64,000 nt of DNA, taken from the NCBI GenBank assembly GCA_963703745.1, contig CAVPFL010000002.1, positions 1,488,001 to 1,552,000 on the forward strand, read 5' to 3'. Of the stretch, positions 26,892 to 33,816 are shown in pieces. The first letter of the stretch is position 1. Each line of letters opens with the position of its first letter. The DNA comes from AP-15 sp963703745. Lineage in GTDB: Bacteria > Pseudomonadota > Alphaproteobacteria > ATCC43930 > CGMCC-115725. The translations under genes were made by a program, and so were the position numbers. Below the pieces are notes generated by a model. That model did no database searches, was not told the DNA's origin, and saw nothing but the letters and a program-made list of their open reading frames with translations.

Positions 26892-27872
26892 ATGGAATAC
26901 GTGATGCTCGGCCGGACCGGGCTCAGGGTAAGCGTCGCCGGTCTCGGCTGCGGAGGGTTCAGCCGACTCGGGCTCGGCAGAGGCAAGAGCGAGGCTGAGG
27001 CCGTCGCACTGATCCATCGCGCACTCGACCTCGGGGTCAACCTGTTCGATACGGCCGCCGCCTACGGTACCGAAGCGGTGCTCGGCAAGGCGCTCGATGG
27101 GGTGCCGCGCGAAGAGGTCGTGATCGCGACCAAGGCGCCGTTCAGTGTCAGCAACCCGAACTCGAACGCCGCAAGTGCTATCGCCTCGCTCGACAACTCG
27201 CTGCGCCGGCTCGCCACCGACTATATCAACGTCTATCAGTTGCACGGCGTCGCACCCGCCGCCTACGACCACGCGCGCAACGTCATTGCGCCGGCCTTGT
27301 TGAAGGAAAAAGCCAAAGGCAAGTTCCGGCACCTCGGCATCACCGAGACCGCACCGCACGATCCCGAGCACAAAATGCTGCAAGGTGCCGTGCCCGAGGG
27401 TGTGTGGGACGTCGCAATGGTCGGCTTTCACATGATGCATCAAAATGCGCGCGAGGCGGTCTTTCCGCTGACCCGGCAATACCGGGTCGGGACATTGCTG
27501 ATGTTTGCGGTGCGCAACATCTTCTCCCGCCCGGGCCAGCTGATCGCGACGATGCGCGAGCTAGCGGCCGCGGGCGAAGTCCCGCAATGGCTCGCCGAGA
27601 GCGAGGACCCGCTCGCCTTTCTGATTTACGAGGGCGGGGCCAAGAGCCTCATCGACGCCGCCTATCGCTTCGTGCGGCACGAGCCTGGGGTCGATGTCGT
27701 GCTGTTCGGCACCGGCGATCTCGAGCACCTGCGCACCAACATCGCCTCATTGCTCGCGCCGCCATTGCCGGAAGCGGACCGCGCCCGGCTCGCGAGCCTC
27801 TTCGGCCACTTGGTCGGGGTCGGGTTGGATGCGCCTCATCTAGCGCGCAGTGCTGGCGCCCGACGTCCCTGA
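26892..27872 (+). CDS. Aldo/keto reductase (tandem copy 1)
   Basis: A 326-residue TIM-barrel oxidoreductase, NAD(P)H-dependent by family. Start ATG 26892 has CCGGGGGGA seven bases upstream. The catalytic set is visible: Asp and Tyr in NLFDTAAAYGTEAV, Lys in VVIATKAP, and His in YQLHGVA. The next gene begins 11 bases after its stop and encodes a protein that is about two-thirds identical by eye, starting with the same MEYVMLGRT. The two therefore arose by tandem duplication. Carbonyl substrates are not predictable. Confidence 0.92.
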   Translation: MEYVMLGRTGLRVSVAGLGCGGFSRLGLGRGKSEAEAVALIHRALDLGVNLFDTAAAYGTEAVLGKALDGVPREEVVIATKAPFSVSNPNSNAASAIASLDNSLRRLATDYINVYQLHGVAPAAYDHARNVIAPALLKEKAKGKFRHLGITETAPHDPEHKMLQGAVPEGVWDVAMVGFHMMHQNAREAVFPLTRQYRVGTLLMFAVRNIFSRPGQLIATMRELAAAGEVPQWLAESEDPLAFLIYEGGAKSLIDAAYRFVRHEPGVDVVLFGTGDLEHLRTNIASLLAPPLPEADRARLASLFGHLVGVGLDAPHLARSAGARRP

Positions 27873-27883
27873 GGGAGGAATTC

Positions 27884-28858
27884 ATGGAATATGTGATGCT
27901 CGGCCGCACCGACCTCAGGGTCGGCGTCGCCGGTCTCGGCTGCGGCGGCTTCAGCCGGCTCGGGCTCGGTACCGGCAAGAGCAACGCCGAGGCCGTCGCC
28001 CTGGTCCGCCAAGCCTTGGACATGGGCATCAATCTGCTCGACACCGCTGCAGCCTACGGCACCGAAGCGGTCGTCGGCGAGGCGATCAAGCATGTCCCGC
28101 GCGAGGATGTCGTGATCGCCACCAAGGCGTGGATCCCGTACCGCGAGGGTCGGCGCGCCGCCGAACGCGCGGTCGCGAGCCTCGAGGGTTCGCTGCGCCG
28201 GCTCGGCACCGACTATGTCGACATCTTCCAATTGCACGGGGTGATGCCCGAGGCGTACGAGCAGGCGCGCGAGGTTATTGCGCCGGCGCTGTTGAAGGAG
28301 CAGGCCAAAGGCAAGCTGCGCCATCTCGGCGTCACCGAGGCTGCCTCCGAGGATCCCGAGCACGACATGCTCCAGCGCGCCATCGAGGATGAGGTGTGGG
28401 ATGTCGTGATGGTCGCGTTCCACATGATGCACCAGAACGCCCGCGCCAAAGTCTTCCCGCGGACGATCGCCAACCGCGTCGGCACCTTGTTGATGTTCGC
28501 GGTGCGCAACATCTTCTCGCGGCCCGAGCGTCTCGCCTCGGCGTTGCGCGAGCTGACCCGGCGCCGCGAATTGCCGCGCTGGCTCGCCGATGCGCCGAAC
28601 CCGCTGGGCTTTCTGCTGCACGAGGCCGGTGCGAGCAATGTCACCGAGGCGGCTTACCGCTTTGCCCGGCACGAGCCCGGGGTCGACGTCGTGTTGTTTG
28701 GCACCGGCGACCCCGACCATCTGCGCGCCAACATCGCCGCACTCTTGGCGCCGCCATTGCCGCTCGCCGACCGGCTGACGCTGACCAAGCTCTTCGGGCG
28801 CCTCAGCGGGGTCGGGCTCGACCCGCCATACAGTATGCCCGGCATCGGCGCGTCATAA
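27884..28858 (+). CDS. Aldo/keto reductase (tandem copy 2)
   Basis: A 324-residue paralogue of the upstream gene. The ribosome-binding site is GAGGGAGGA, seven to eight bases before ATG 27884. Catalytic residues lie in NLLDTAAAYGTEAV (Asp, Tyr), VVIATKAW (Lys) and FQLHGVM (His). Conserved blocks run throughout (KFRHLGIT versus KLRHLGVT; HEPGVDVVLFGTGD in both). The pair is probably translated from one mRNA. Differences concentrate in the loop after ATKAP/ATKAW and near the C terminus, where substrate specificity is set in this family. Confidence 0.92.
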   Translation: MEYVMLGRTDLRVGVAGLGCGGFSRLGLGTGKSNAEAVALVRQALDMGINLLDTAAAYGTEAVVGEAIKHVPREDVVIATKAWIPYREGRRAAERAVASLEGSLRRLGTDYVDIFQLHGVMPEAYEQAREVIAPALLKEQAKGKLRHLGVTEAASEDPEHDMLQRAIEDEVWDVVMVAFHMMHQNARAKVFPRTIANRVGTLLMFAVRNIFSRPERLASALRELTRRRELPRWLADAPNPLGFLLHEAGASNVTEAAYRFARHEPGVDVVLFGTGDPDHLRANIAALLAPPLPLADRLTLTKLFGRLSGVGLDPPYSMPGIGAS

Positions 28859-29124
28859 ATCCCGGTTGTGCCGGGAAAAACCGGGTAAAAAATCGAATCC
28901 GGCGATAGTACCGCTCAACCTGGCGTCGATAAAGCTTGTCATCTCAGCTGGTTAAGGGCGCGTTCCCGGTTCCGTCGAAAAGGAAATGCAGAGCCTCATA
29001 AACCGGGAAGCAGACCGCTTAACCGGGAAATAAGCGGGAATCGTCCGGCTTCCGTATTTGTTATATTGACAAATAATTGCGTATATGGTAAGTAACGGAC
29101 GATAGGGCAAGGGGCATTTCCGAG
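28859..29124. other. 266-bp AT-richer boundary of the accessory island
   Basis: No gene seen. The stretch starts with CCCGG-TTGTG-CCGGG followed by an A-run (28861-28880), a possible bidirectional terminator for the aldo/keto reductase transcript. It also has several copies of an AACCGGGAA-type word (near 28876, 29001, 29021). A TTGACA hexamer at 29066-29071, followed by an AT-rich segment, could be the -35 element of a promoter for the DUF5681 gene. Composition shifts clearly from the GC-rich gene before it, marking the left edge of the phage-like island. Confidence 0.45.
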
Positions 29125-29550
29125 ATGGATTACGAGGTCGGTTACGGCAAGCCGCCGCGGCACACCCGCTTCAAGAAGGGCGAGTCTTCGGCCAACCCGC
29201 GCGGGCGGCCGCGGAAAAGCCTGGCGACGTCGCTGGTCGAGGGGTTGAACAAGAAGGTGGTAGTTACCGAGAACGGCCGCCGTCGCAAGATCGCCGTGCG
29301 CGAGGCGATCACCTCGCAGCTGATCAACAAATCCGCAACGGCCGATCTGCGCGCCATCAAGATGCTGCTCGACCTGATCAAGGACGCCGAGAAGCAGGCC
29401 GGCGCGGTACCCGCGCCTGAATCGCCTGCGCCCTTCACCGCGGCGGACGAGGAGGTCGTCGAACAGCTGATCGAGCGGCTGCGCCACCAGATTCTGACCG
29501 AAATGGCGGCACAGAACCCAAGTGAATGTCAGCCGTCACGATCTCCGTAA
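29125..29550 (+). CDS. DUF5681 domain-containing protein
   Basis: A 141-residue basic protein. The N-terminal DUF5681 signature is plain: VGYGKPPRHTRFKKGESSAN then PRGRPRKS (about 5-32), the conserved K-G-x-S-x-N-P-x-G-R-P pattern. A helical region with LINKSATADLRAIKMLLDLI follows and an acidic tail ends it. Proteins of this family occur directly upstream of phage-type large terminases in many alphaproteobacterial genomes. They have been suggested as small-terminase-like or DNA-binding partners, which is inference here. It is followed by terL after 184 bp. Confidence 0.85.
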   Translation: MDYEVGYGKPPRHTRFKKGESSANPRGRPRKSLATSLVEGLNKKVVVTENGRRRKIAVREAITSQLINKSATADLRAIKMLLDLIKDAEKQAGAVPAPESPAPFTAADEEVVEQLIERLRHQILTEMAAQNPSECQPSRSP

Positions 29551-29596
29551 ATTTTTTCGTCATGGCCGGGCCGGACCGACCAAATCCGGGCATGAC

Positions 29597-29727
29597 CAAC
29601 ACCACGGAGGCGCGGAAAGCACGGAGAAGAAGCCCGTATTACCAGGCATCTACTGATTGCATTTCAGAACGCAATAAGACGACCACACTACTGAAGGCTC
29701 TCCGTGAACTCCGCGTCTCTGTGGTGA
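29597..29727. repeat. Inverted-repeat element before the terminase gene
   Basis: The left arm (about 29597-29626, containing CCACGGAGGCGCGG) and the right arm (about 29698-29727, containing CCGCGTCTCTGTGG) are imperfect reverse complements of roughly 28 bases. They enclose about 70 bp of AT-richer DNA. The layout resembles a miniature inverted-repeat element or extragenic palindrome. It ends eight bases before the terminase ATG, leaving no good ribosome-binding site there. Whether it is mobile is unknown. Confidence 0.5.
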
Positions 29728-29734
29728 AACTTCA

Positions 29735-31360
29735 ATGAACGAGGCGGTGACCCGGGCCGGCTATGACTGGCTGCTGCGGCGCGATTTTGCGAGCTTCGCA
29801 CGGCGCGCCTTTGCCGAGCTCAACCCCCAGACCCGGTTCTCGTTCGGCTGGCATTTCGAGATCATCGCCGCAAAATTGGTGGCAGTGTTCGAGGGCAAGA
29901 TCCGCCGGCTGATCGTCAACCTGCCGCCGCGCCATCTGAAGTCGCATGTGGCTTCCGTCGCCTTCCCGGCCTGGTGCCTTGGACGCAATCCGAGCGCGCA
30001 GATCCTTTGCGTCAGCTATGCGCAGGAGCTTGCCGACAAATTGTCGCGCGATTGCCGGCGCGTTATCGCCAGCGACTGGTACCGGCAGCTTTTCCCAACG
30101 CGGCTGTCGCCGCAACGGCAAGCGGTGCCCGAGTTCGAGACGACGGCACAGGGTTGTCGGATCGCCACCTCGGTCGGCGGCGTGCTGACCGGGCGGGGGG
30201 CCGACATCATCATCATCGACGACCCGCTAAAGCCCGAAGAAGCCTTGTCCGAAGCGCACCGGCAAGGCGCCAATGAATGGTTCGACCACACGCTCTATAG
30301 CCGCCTCAATGATAAGCAGCAGGGTGCGATCGTGCTGATCATGCACCGGCTGCACGAGGACGACCTGGTCGGCCATGTGCTGGCGCAGGAGGACTGGGAG
30401 ATCGTCCGCCTGCCGGCGGTCGCCGAGGATGACGAGACGATCGTCGTCGATAGCCTATTGGGGCCGCGTTGCTTCCAGCGCCGGCGCGGCGAGGCACTGC
30501 ATCCCGCGCGCGAGCCGGTCCCGATGCTCGAACAGATCCGCCGCACGATCGGCGAATACAATTTCGCCGGTCAATACCAGCAGATGCCCTCGCCATTGGG
30601 CGGTGGGTTGGTCAAGGCGGCTTGGTTCAGGCATTACGCTGCGGATCAGATGCCGCAATTCGAGCGCATAGTGCAGAGCTGGGACACCGCCAGCAAGGCG
30701 ACCGAGCTTAGCGATTTCAGCGTCTGCACGAGCTGGGGGATCCAAGGCAAGAACATATATCTGCTCGACGTGTTGCGCCGGCGCATGGAATACCCGGAGC
30801 TGAAGCGTGCGGTGCGCGCGCAATACGAGCGATTTCGCCCCAGTGTCGTATTGATCGAGGACAAGGCCTCGGGCACTCAGCTGATCCAGGAGCTGATTGC
30901 CGAGGGCCTTTACGCCGTGACCCGGTACCAGCCGCAATCGGACAAAATCATGCGCATGCACGCGCAGACCGCGATGATCGAGAACGGTTTTGTCCACCTG
31001 CCCGACGCGGCACCGTGGCTGGCACCCTACCTGCACGAGCTGACGAGCTTCCCCAAGGGCAAGCACGATGACCAGGTCAACTCGACTGCACAAATGCTCG
31101 ACTGGTTCAAGCGCGGCAGCGGCCCCAGCACCAACGCCGGGATCTTCGAGCTTTACCGGATGCGGGCTGAAGAATTGCGCGGCCAGCAGGGCCGACGCGA
31201 GCGCCGCGTGCGGCTGCGCGTACCGCCTGGCATCGGACGGATGAACCTGCTCCAGCTGAACGTCGCAGCCGACGGCACGTGCGAGATGCCGCAGGAAGAA
31301 GCCGAGTCCTTCCTGCGGGCGGGATGGGTCAAGGTCTACACTGGCGATTTGCCGGAATAA
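29735..31360 (+). CDS. Phage terminase large subunit (TerL-type)
   Basis: A 541-residue terminase of the large-subunit type with both activities apparently intact. The N-terminal ATPase has a deviant Walker A, LPPRHLKS (63-70), and Walker B ADIIIIDD (156-163). The C-terminal RNase H-like nuclease has its acidic residues in VQSWDTASKA, VLIEDKAS and KHDDQVNS. No portal, capsid or tail genes follow, so this is a stranded phage packaging gene, typical of the DUF5681-terminase pairs found outside full prophages. The last 145 codons are repeated almost exactly at 33139-33591. Confidence 0.93.
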   Translation: MNEAVTRAGYDWLLRRDFASFARRAFAELNPQTRFSFGWHFEIIAAKLVAVFEGKIRRLIVNLPPRHLKSHVASVAFPAWCLGRNPSAQILCVSYAQELADKLSRDCRRVIASDWYRQLFPTRLSPQRQAVPEFETTAQGCRIATSVGGVLTGRGADIIIIDDPLKPEEALSEAHRQGANEWFDHTLYSRLNDKQQGAIVLIMHRLHEDDLVGHVLAQEDWEIVRLPAVAEDDETIVVDSLLGPRCFQRRRGEALHPAREPVPMLEQIRRTIGEYNFAGQYQQMPSPLGGGLVKAAWFRHYAADQMPQFERIVQSWDTASKATELSDFSVCTSWGIQGKNIYLLDVLRRRMEYPELKRAVRAQYERFRPSVVLIEDKASGTQLIQELIAEGLYAVTRYQPQSDKIMRMHAQTAMIENGFVHLPDAAPWLAPYLHELTSFPKGKHDDQVNSTAQMLDWFKRGSGPSTNAGIFELYRMRAEELRGQQGRRERRVRLRVPPGIGRMNLLQLNVAADGTCEMPQEEAESFLRAGWVKVYTGDLPE

Positions 31361-31759
31361 AGCTGGTCTCGGTCCGACGATCGCCTGGCCCGCAATCGAG
31401 CGGCCGAGCTTAGCGTTCAGCGGAGCCGGGAAATTTGCCTATTTACCGAATGCTTCAACGAGCGTGCTAACAAAGACGGTGGATAATTCCGGAAAGTGGT
31501 ATCATCGGCCGCCGGAAACGGCTGGCCCATGACGAGCTGATCAGCCATGCCTCAACGAAATCGTCGTCCTCGTCTAAGTCACGCCGGGGTCGCGGGAAGC
31601 AGAAAGCCCGCCGGCGCCGGCGGATTGATAGGCAAATTTAACGAAGTGCCGCCTAAGCTTGTGAACGTAGCACGCGACGAATTGCGTCGCGAAGGGGAGC
31701 GGTACAAAATCGAGAAGAACGCAGCTCGCCGAGGGCGACTGAAAGAGGAGGGCGCCATC
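31361..31759. other. Spacer between terminase and three-gene cassette
   Basis: About 400 bp. The frame of the next gene is open upstream to 31547, and that leader translates to a very basic stretch (for example RNRRPRLSHAGVAGSRKPAG), but no family is evident. The true start is placed at 31760 on ribosome-binding-site grounds. A GGATAAT at about 31481-31487 is a fair -10 candidate for a promoter serving the cassette. The 5' part (31361-31430) is GC-rich and looks like continuation of phage-derived sequence. Confidence 0.4.
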
Positions 31760-32023
31760 ATGGCTGGACGAAAAGTTCCCGTCACGTTACCGACAGGACA
31801 ACAGGGTGAGGGAATAGAAGTGCAAGTCGACGAGTCCAATGAGAAGTGGAGTGAGTTCACGCTTCAAGACGGCACAATTATCCGGGCAAAACTCACTATT
31901 ACCTCAGCTGTGCGCGTCGATGGACAATTTGACCAGCTTGGGAACCCGCTCTACGTAACAAACCTAGCCCCAGTGCTCACGATTGTAAGCGTTCCGGAGC
32001 AATACCGAAAAAAGGTTCAATAG
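31760..32023 (+). CDS. Cassette gene 1: small beta-rich protein of unknown function
   Basis: An 87-residue protein starting MAGRKVPVTLPTGQQGEGIE. ATG 31760 is preceded by GAAAGAGGAGGGCG, a strong ribosome-binding site. The sequence alternates polar and hydrophobic residues in beta-strand style (WSEFTLQDGTIIRAKLTITS then PVLTIVSVP). I recall similar small proteins, with a central S-E-F-T-L-x-D-G-T motif, in cyanobacteria and other bacteria without any assigned function. It ends one base before the next start codon, so the three genes are surely co-translated. Codon use is AT-richer than the terminase before it. Confidence 0.7.
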   Translation: MAGRKVPVTLPTGQQGEGIEVQVDESNEKWSEFTLQDGTIIRAKLTITSAVRVDGQFDQLGNPLYVTNLAPVLTIVSVPEQYRKKVQ

Positions 32024-32024
32024 C

Positions 32025-32537
32025 ATGCGCGTGCAAGCTCCGTCCCCCCAGGAGCGCTATGTCATCAATTCAATGGTATTGATGACTGGCTATTATCAAA
32101 ATCAACTTCTGACAATGTTTTCTGGTCAGACTGCGGCAGAGAAAGTCGTCCTCAGTACGGGTGACAGTCTTTACTGGATAGGCCAGATTGTCGGTTATTA
32201 TCATCGCGTGGAAATCCCCCAAATACGCGAAGTCATTTCCGATGCCGCTCGCTTCGAAGGGCTGCGGTTGCGTTGGCATAAAGAACGCGGCGCCACCTCA
32301 TCAATTACGCAAATGGCCACTTGTCCGTCATATCAGCGGATAGTTGGCATGGGGGATAGAGCCATCCCACTGATGTTGCGGGAACTCGATAATCACGAGG
32401 ATGACCCCGATCATTGGTTCTGGGCACTTCAGGCCATCACCGACAACGATCCAGTTCCCCCAGACCATCGAGGGGATATGAAGGCGATGGCGCGGGATTG
32501 GCTGGAGTGGGGTTATATGTCCGGTTATGACTGGTAG
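32025..32537 (+). CDS. Cassette gene 2: 170-residue protein of unknown function
   Basis: A soluble 170-residue protein. The N-terminal half is helical and tyrosine-rich (MVLMTGYYQNQLLTMFSGQT). The C-terminal half carries the blocks CPSYQRIVGMGDRAIPLMLREL and DPDHWFWALQAITDNDPVPP, ending in DWLEWGYMSG. I remember this C-terminal unit from hypothetical proteins in varied bacteria; the IPLMLREL and WFWALQAIT helices look like a short HEAT-type repeat. No catalytic motif is visible. It overlaps the third gene by 11 bp. Function is unknown, and codon use is AT-richer than the chromosomal neighbours. Confidence 0.72.
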   Translation: MRVQAPSPQERYVINSMVLMTGYYQNQLLTMFSGQTAAEKVVLSTGDSLYWIGQIVGYYHRVEIPQIREVISDAARFEGLRLRWHKERGATSSITQMATCPSYQRIVGMGDRAIPLMLRELDNHEDDPDHWFWALQAITDNDPVPPDHRGDMKAMARDWLEWGYMSGYDW

Positions 32538-32970
32538 TTGGCCTCCTCAGGATTTCCCGCTCCTCACTTCCTACACCGAAACAAGCCCGGCGGCTAAGCG
32601 GTATAATTGCATTGCATGGGCGGCTAGCAACGACAGTCGATGGTGGTGGCCAGACGCGGCCAATATCGGCTATTGGCCGCCGAACATCCAGCGTGAAGAA
32701 ACTGTCGCTGCGTTTATCGCCGCCTATGGACTTTTCGGATACGTCCAATGCGGCGATGGCGCGCTCGAAGCGGGTTTCGAAAAGGTTGCCCTGTATGTGA
32801 TCAGGGTAGGTGCCGAAATGGTGCCAACGCACGTGGCGCGCCAGCTAGCGGATGGAAGATGGACAAGTAAACTTGGTAATTGCGAGGACATAGAACACGA
32901 CACGCTCGAAGCCCTGAGCGGACCACGGTATGGTGCACCAATCTATTTCCTGCGGCGGCCACGATGTTAA
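32527..32970 (+). CDS. Cassette gene 3: DUF7689-like protein, possible papain-fold enzyme
   Basis: A 147-residue protein with conserved-looking aromatic and polar blocks: KRYNCIAWAASNDSRWWWPD (24-43), PTHVARQLADGRWTSKLG (100-117) and NCEDIEHDT (118-126). From memory it matches the family annotated DUF7689. The order Cys28, His102 and Asn118/His124 is that of a papain/NlpC-type Cys-His-polar triad, which would make it a hydrolase or transferase. This catalytic reading is inference. There is no signal peptide, so it would act in the cytoplasm. It is the last gene of the coupled cassette. Confidence 0.75.
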   Translation: MTGSWPPQDFPLLTSYTETSPAAKRYNCIAWAASNDSRWWWPDAANIGYWPPNIQREETVAAFIAAYGLFGYVQCGDGALEAGFEKVALYVIRVGAEMVPTHVARQLADGRWTSKLGNCEDIEHDTLEALSGPRYGAPIYFLRRPRC

Positions 32971-33138
32971 GGACTGAGTCAAATACACCGTTACCTAACT
33001 TGGGTGAAATATATTGCCGATCGGCGGTCGACTAAGAGCTCAACGAACTCGATAACTGTGCGAGGTGACGCAGCTAGATAGACCCGAGCGACCTCCGGTA
33101 AACCTTCGACAACAATCTGGACCGCCTGCAACACGCAA

Positions 33139-33591
33139 AGGGCGCTCGCAGAAGGCCTGCACGGCGTGACGCGCTATCAGCCGCAATCGGACAAGGTCAT
33201 GCGCATGCACGCGCAGACCGCGATGATCGAGAACGGTTTCGTCCACCTGCCCGACGCGGCACCGTGGCTGGCACCCTACCTGCACGAGCTGACGAGCTTC
33301 CCCAAGGGTAAGCACGATGACCAGGTCAACTCGACCGCACAAATGCTCGACTGGTTCAAGCGCGGCAGCGGCCCCAGCTCCAACGCCGGGATCTTCGAGC
33401 TTTACCGCATGCGGGCCGAAGAATTACGCGGCCAGCAGGGCCGACGCGAGCGCCGCGTGCGGCTGCGCGTACCGCCTGGCATCGGACGGATGAACCTGCT
33501 CCAGCTGAACGTCGCAGCCGACGGCACGTGCGAGATGCCGGAAGAGGAAGCCGCGTCGTTTCTGCGCGCAGGGTGGGTCAGGGTCGATTGA
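33139..33591 (+). pseudogene. Truncated second copy of terminase large subunit, 3' end
   Basis: From about 33139 the sequence matches the terminase gene from codon 390 to within a few codons of its end. Only scattered differences occur over some 430 bp, most at third codon positions (for example TCGACTGCA against TCGACCGCA). A GTG at 33166 could start translation but the ATPase domain and most of the nuclease are missing; only the KHDDQ nuclease block remains. The C terminus diverges (GWVRVD instead of GWVKVYTGDLPE). The synonymous pattern suggests descent from a separate functional terminase rather than a very recent local duplication. Confidence 0.85.
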
Positions 33592-33621
33592 CCCGAACTG
33601 CTTACCTTTCCCACCGCGCCA

Positions 33622-33759
33622 ATAGGCGCCAGACACCATCGCGCCTTCAAGGCCGAGACCGGCATGACTCCCAGCGAATTCCGCCAACTCCGCCCGTCGG
33701 TCGCCGTGCCAATGCGCCGATTTCCAGAACCGGCAAGCCGAATTTCAAATCCGGCGTGA
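33622..33759 (+). pseudogene. AraC-family regulator fragment, C-terminal end
   Basis: Frame starting at 33622 translates to HHRAFKAETGMTPSEFRQLR and ends at TGA 33757-33759. F-K-x-x-x-G-M-T-P-S-E-F/Y-R is the signature of the second helix-turn-helix of AraC/XylS regulators. Only about 45 codons remain, with no helix-turn-helix 1 or effector domain upstream. The fragment begins immediately after the truncated terminase, so the island's right junction seems to have cut through an older araC gene. Such a regulator may once have controlled the downstream beta-lactamase-fold gene. Confidence 0.75.
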
Positions 33760-33816
33760 GGAACAACGGCCCAACCCGATAGCGTCCCGGCCTCCGCGAT
33801 CGGGAGCGAAGCCGAG

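Noticed and set aside
28861..28880. Rho-independent terminator after the aldo/keto reductases
   Set aside because: The stem is only five pairs and is followed by A rather than T on the coding strand, so it is noted only as a possible structure.
31547..31759. N-terminal extension of cassette gene 1
   Set aside because: The leader is basic and without family features, while ATG 31760 has a strong ribosome-binding site (GAAAGAGGAGGGCG).
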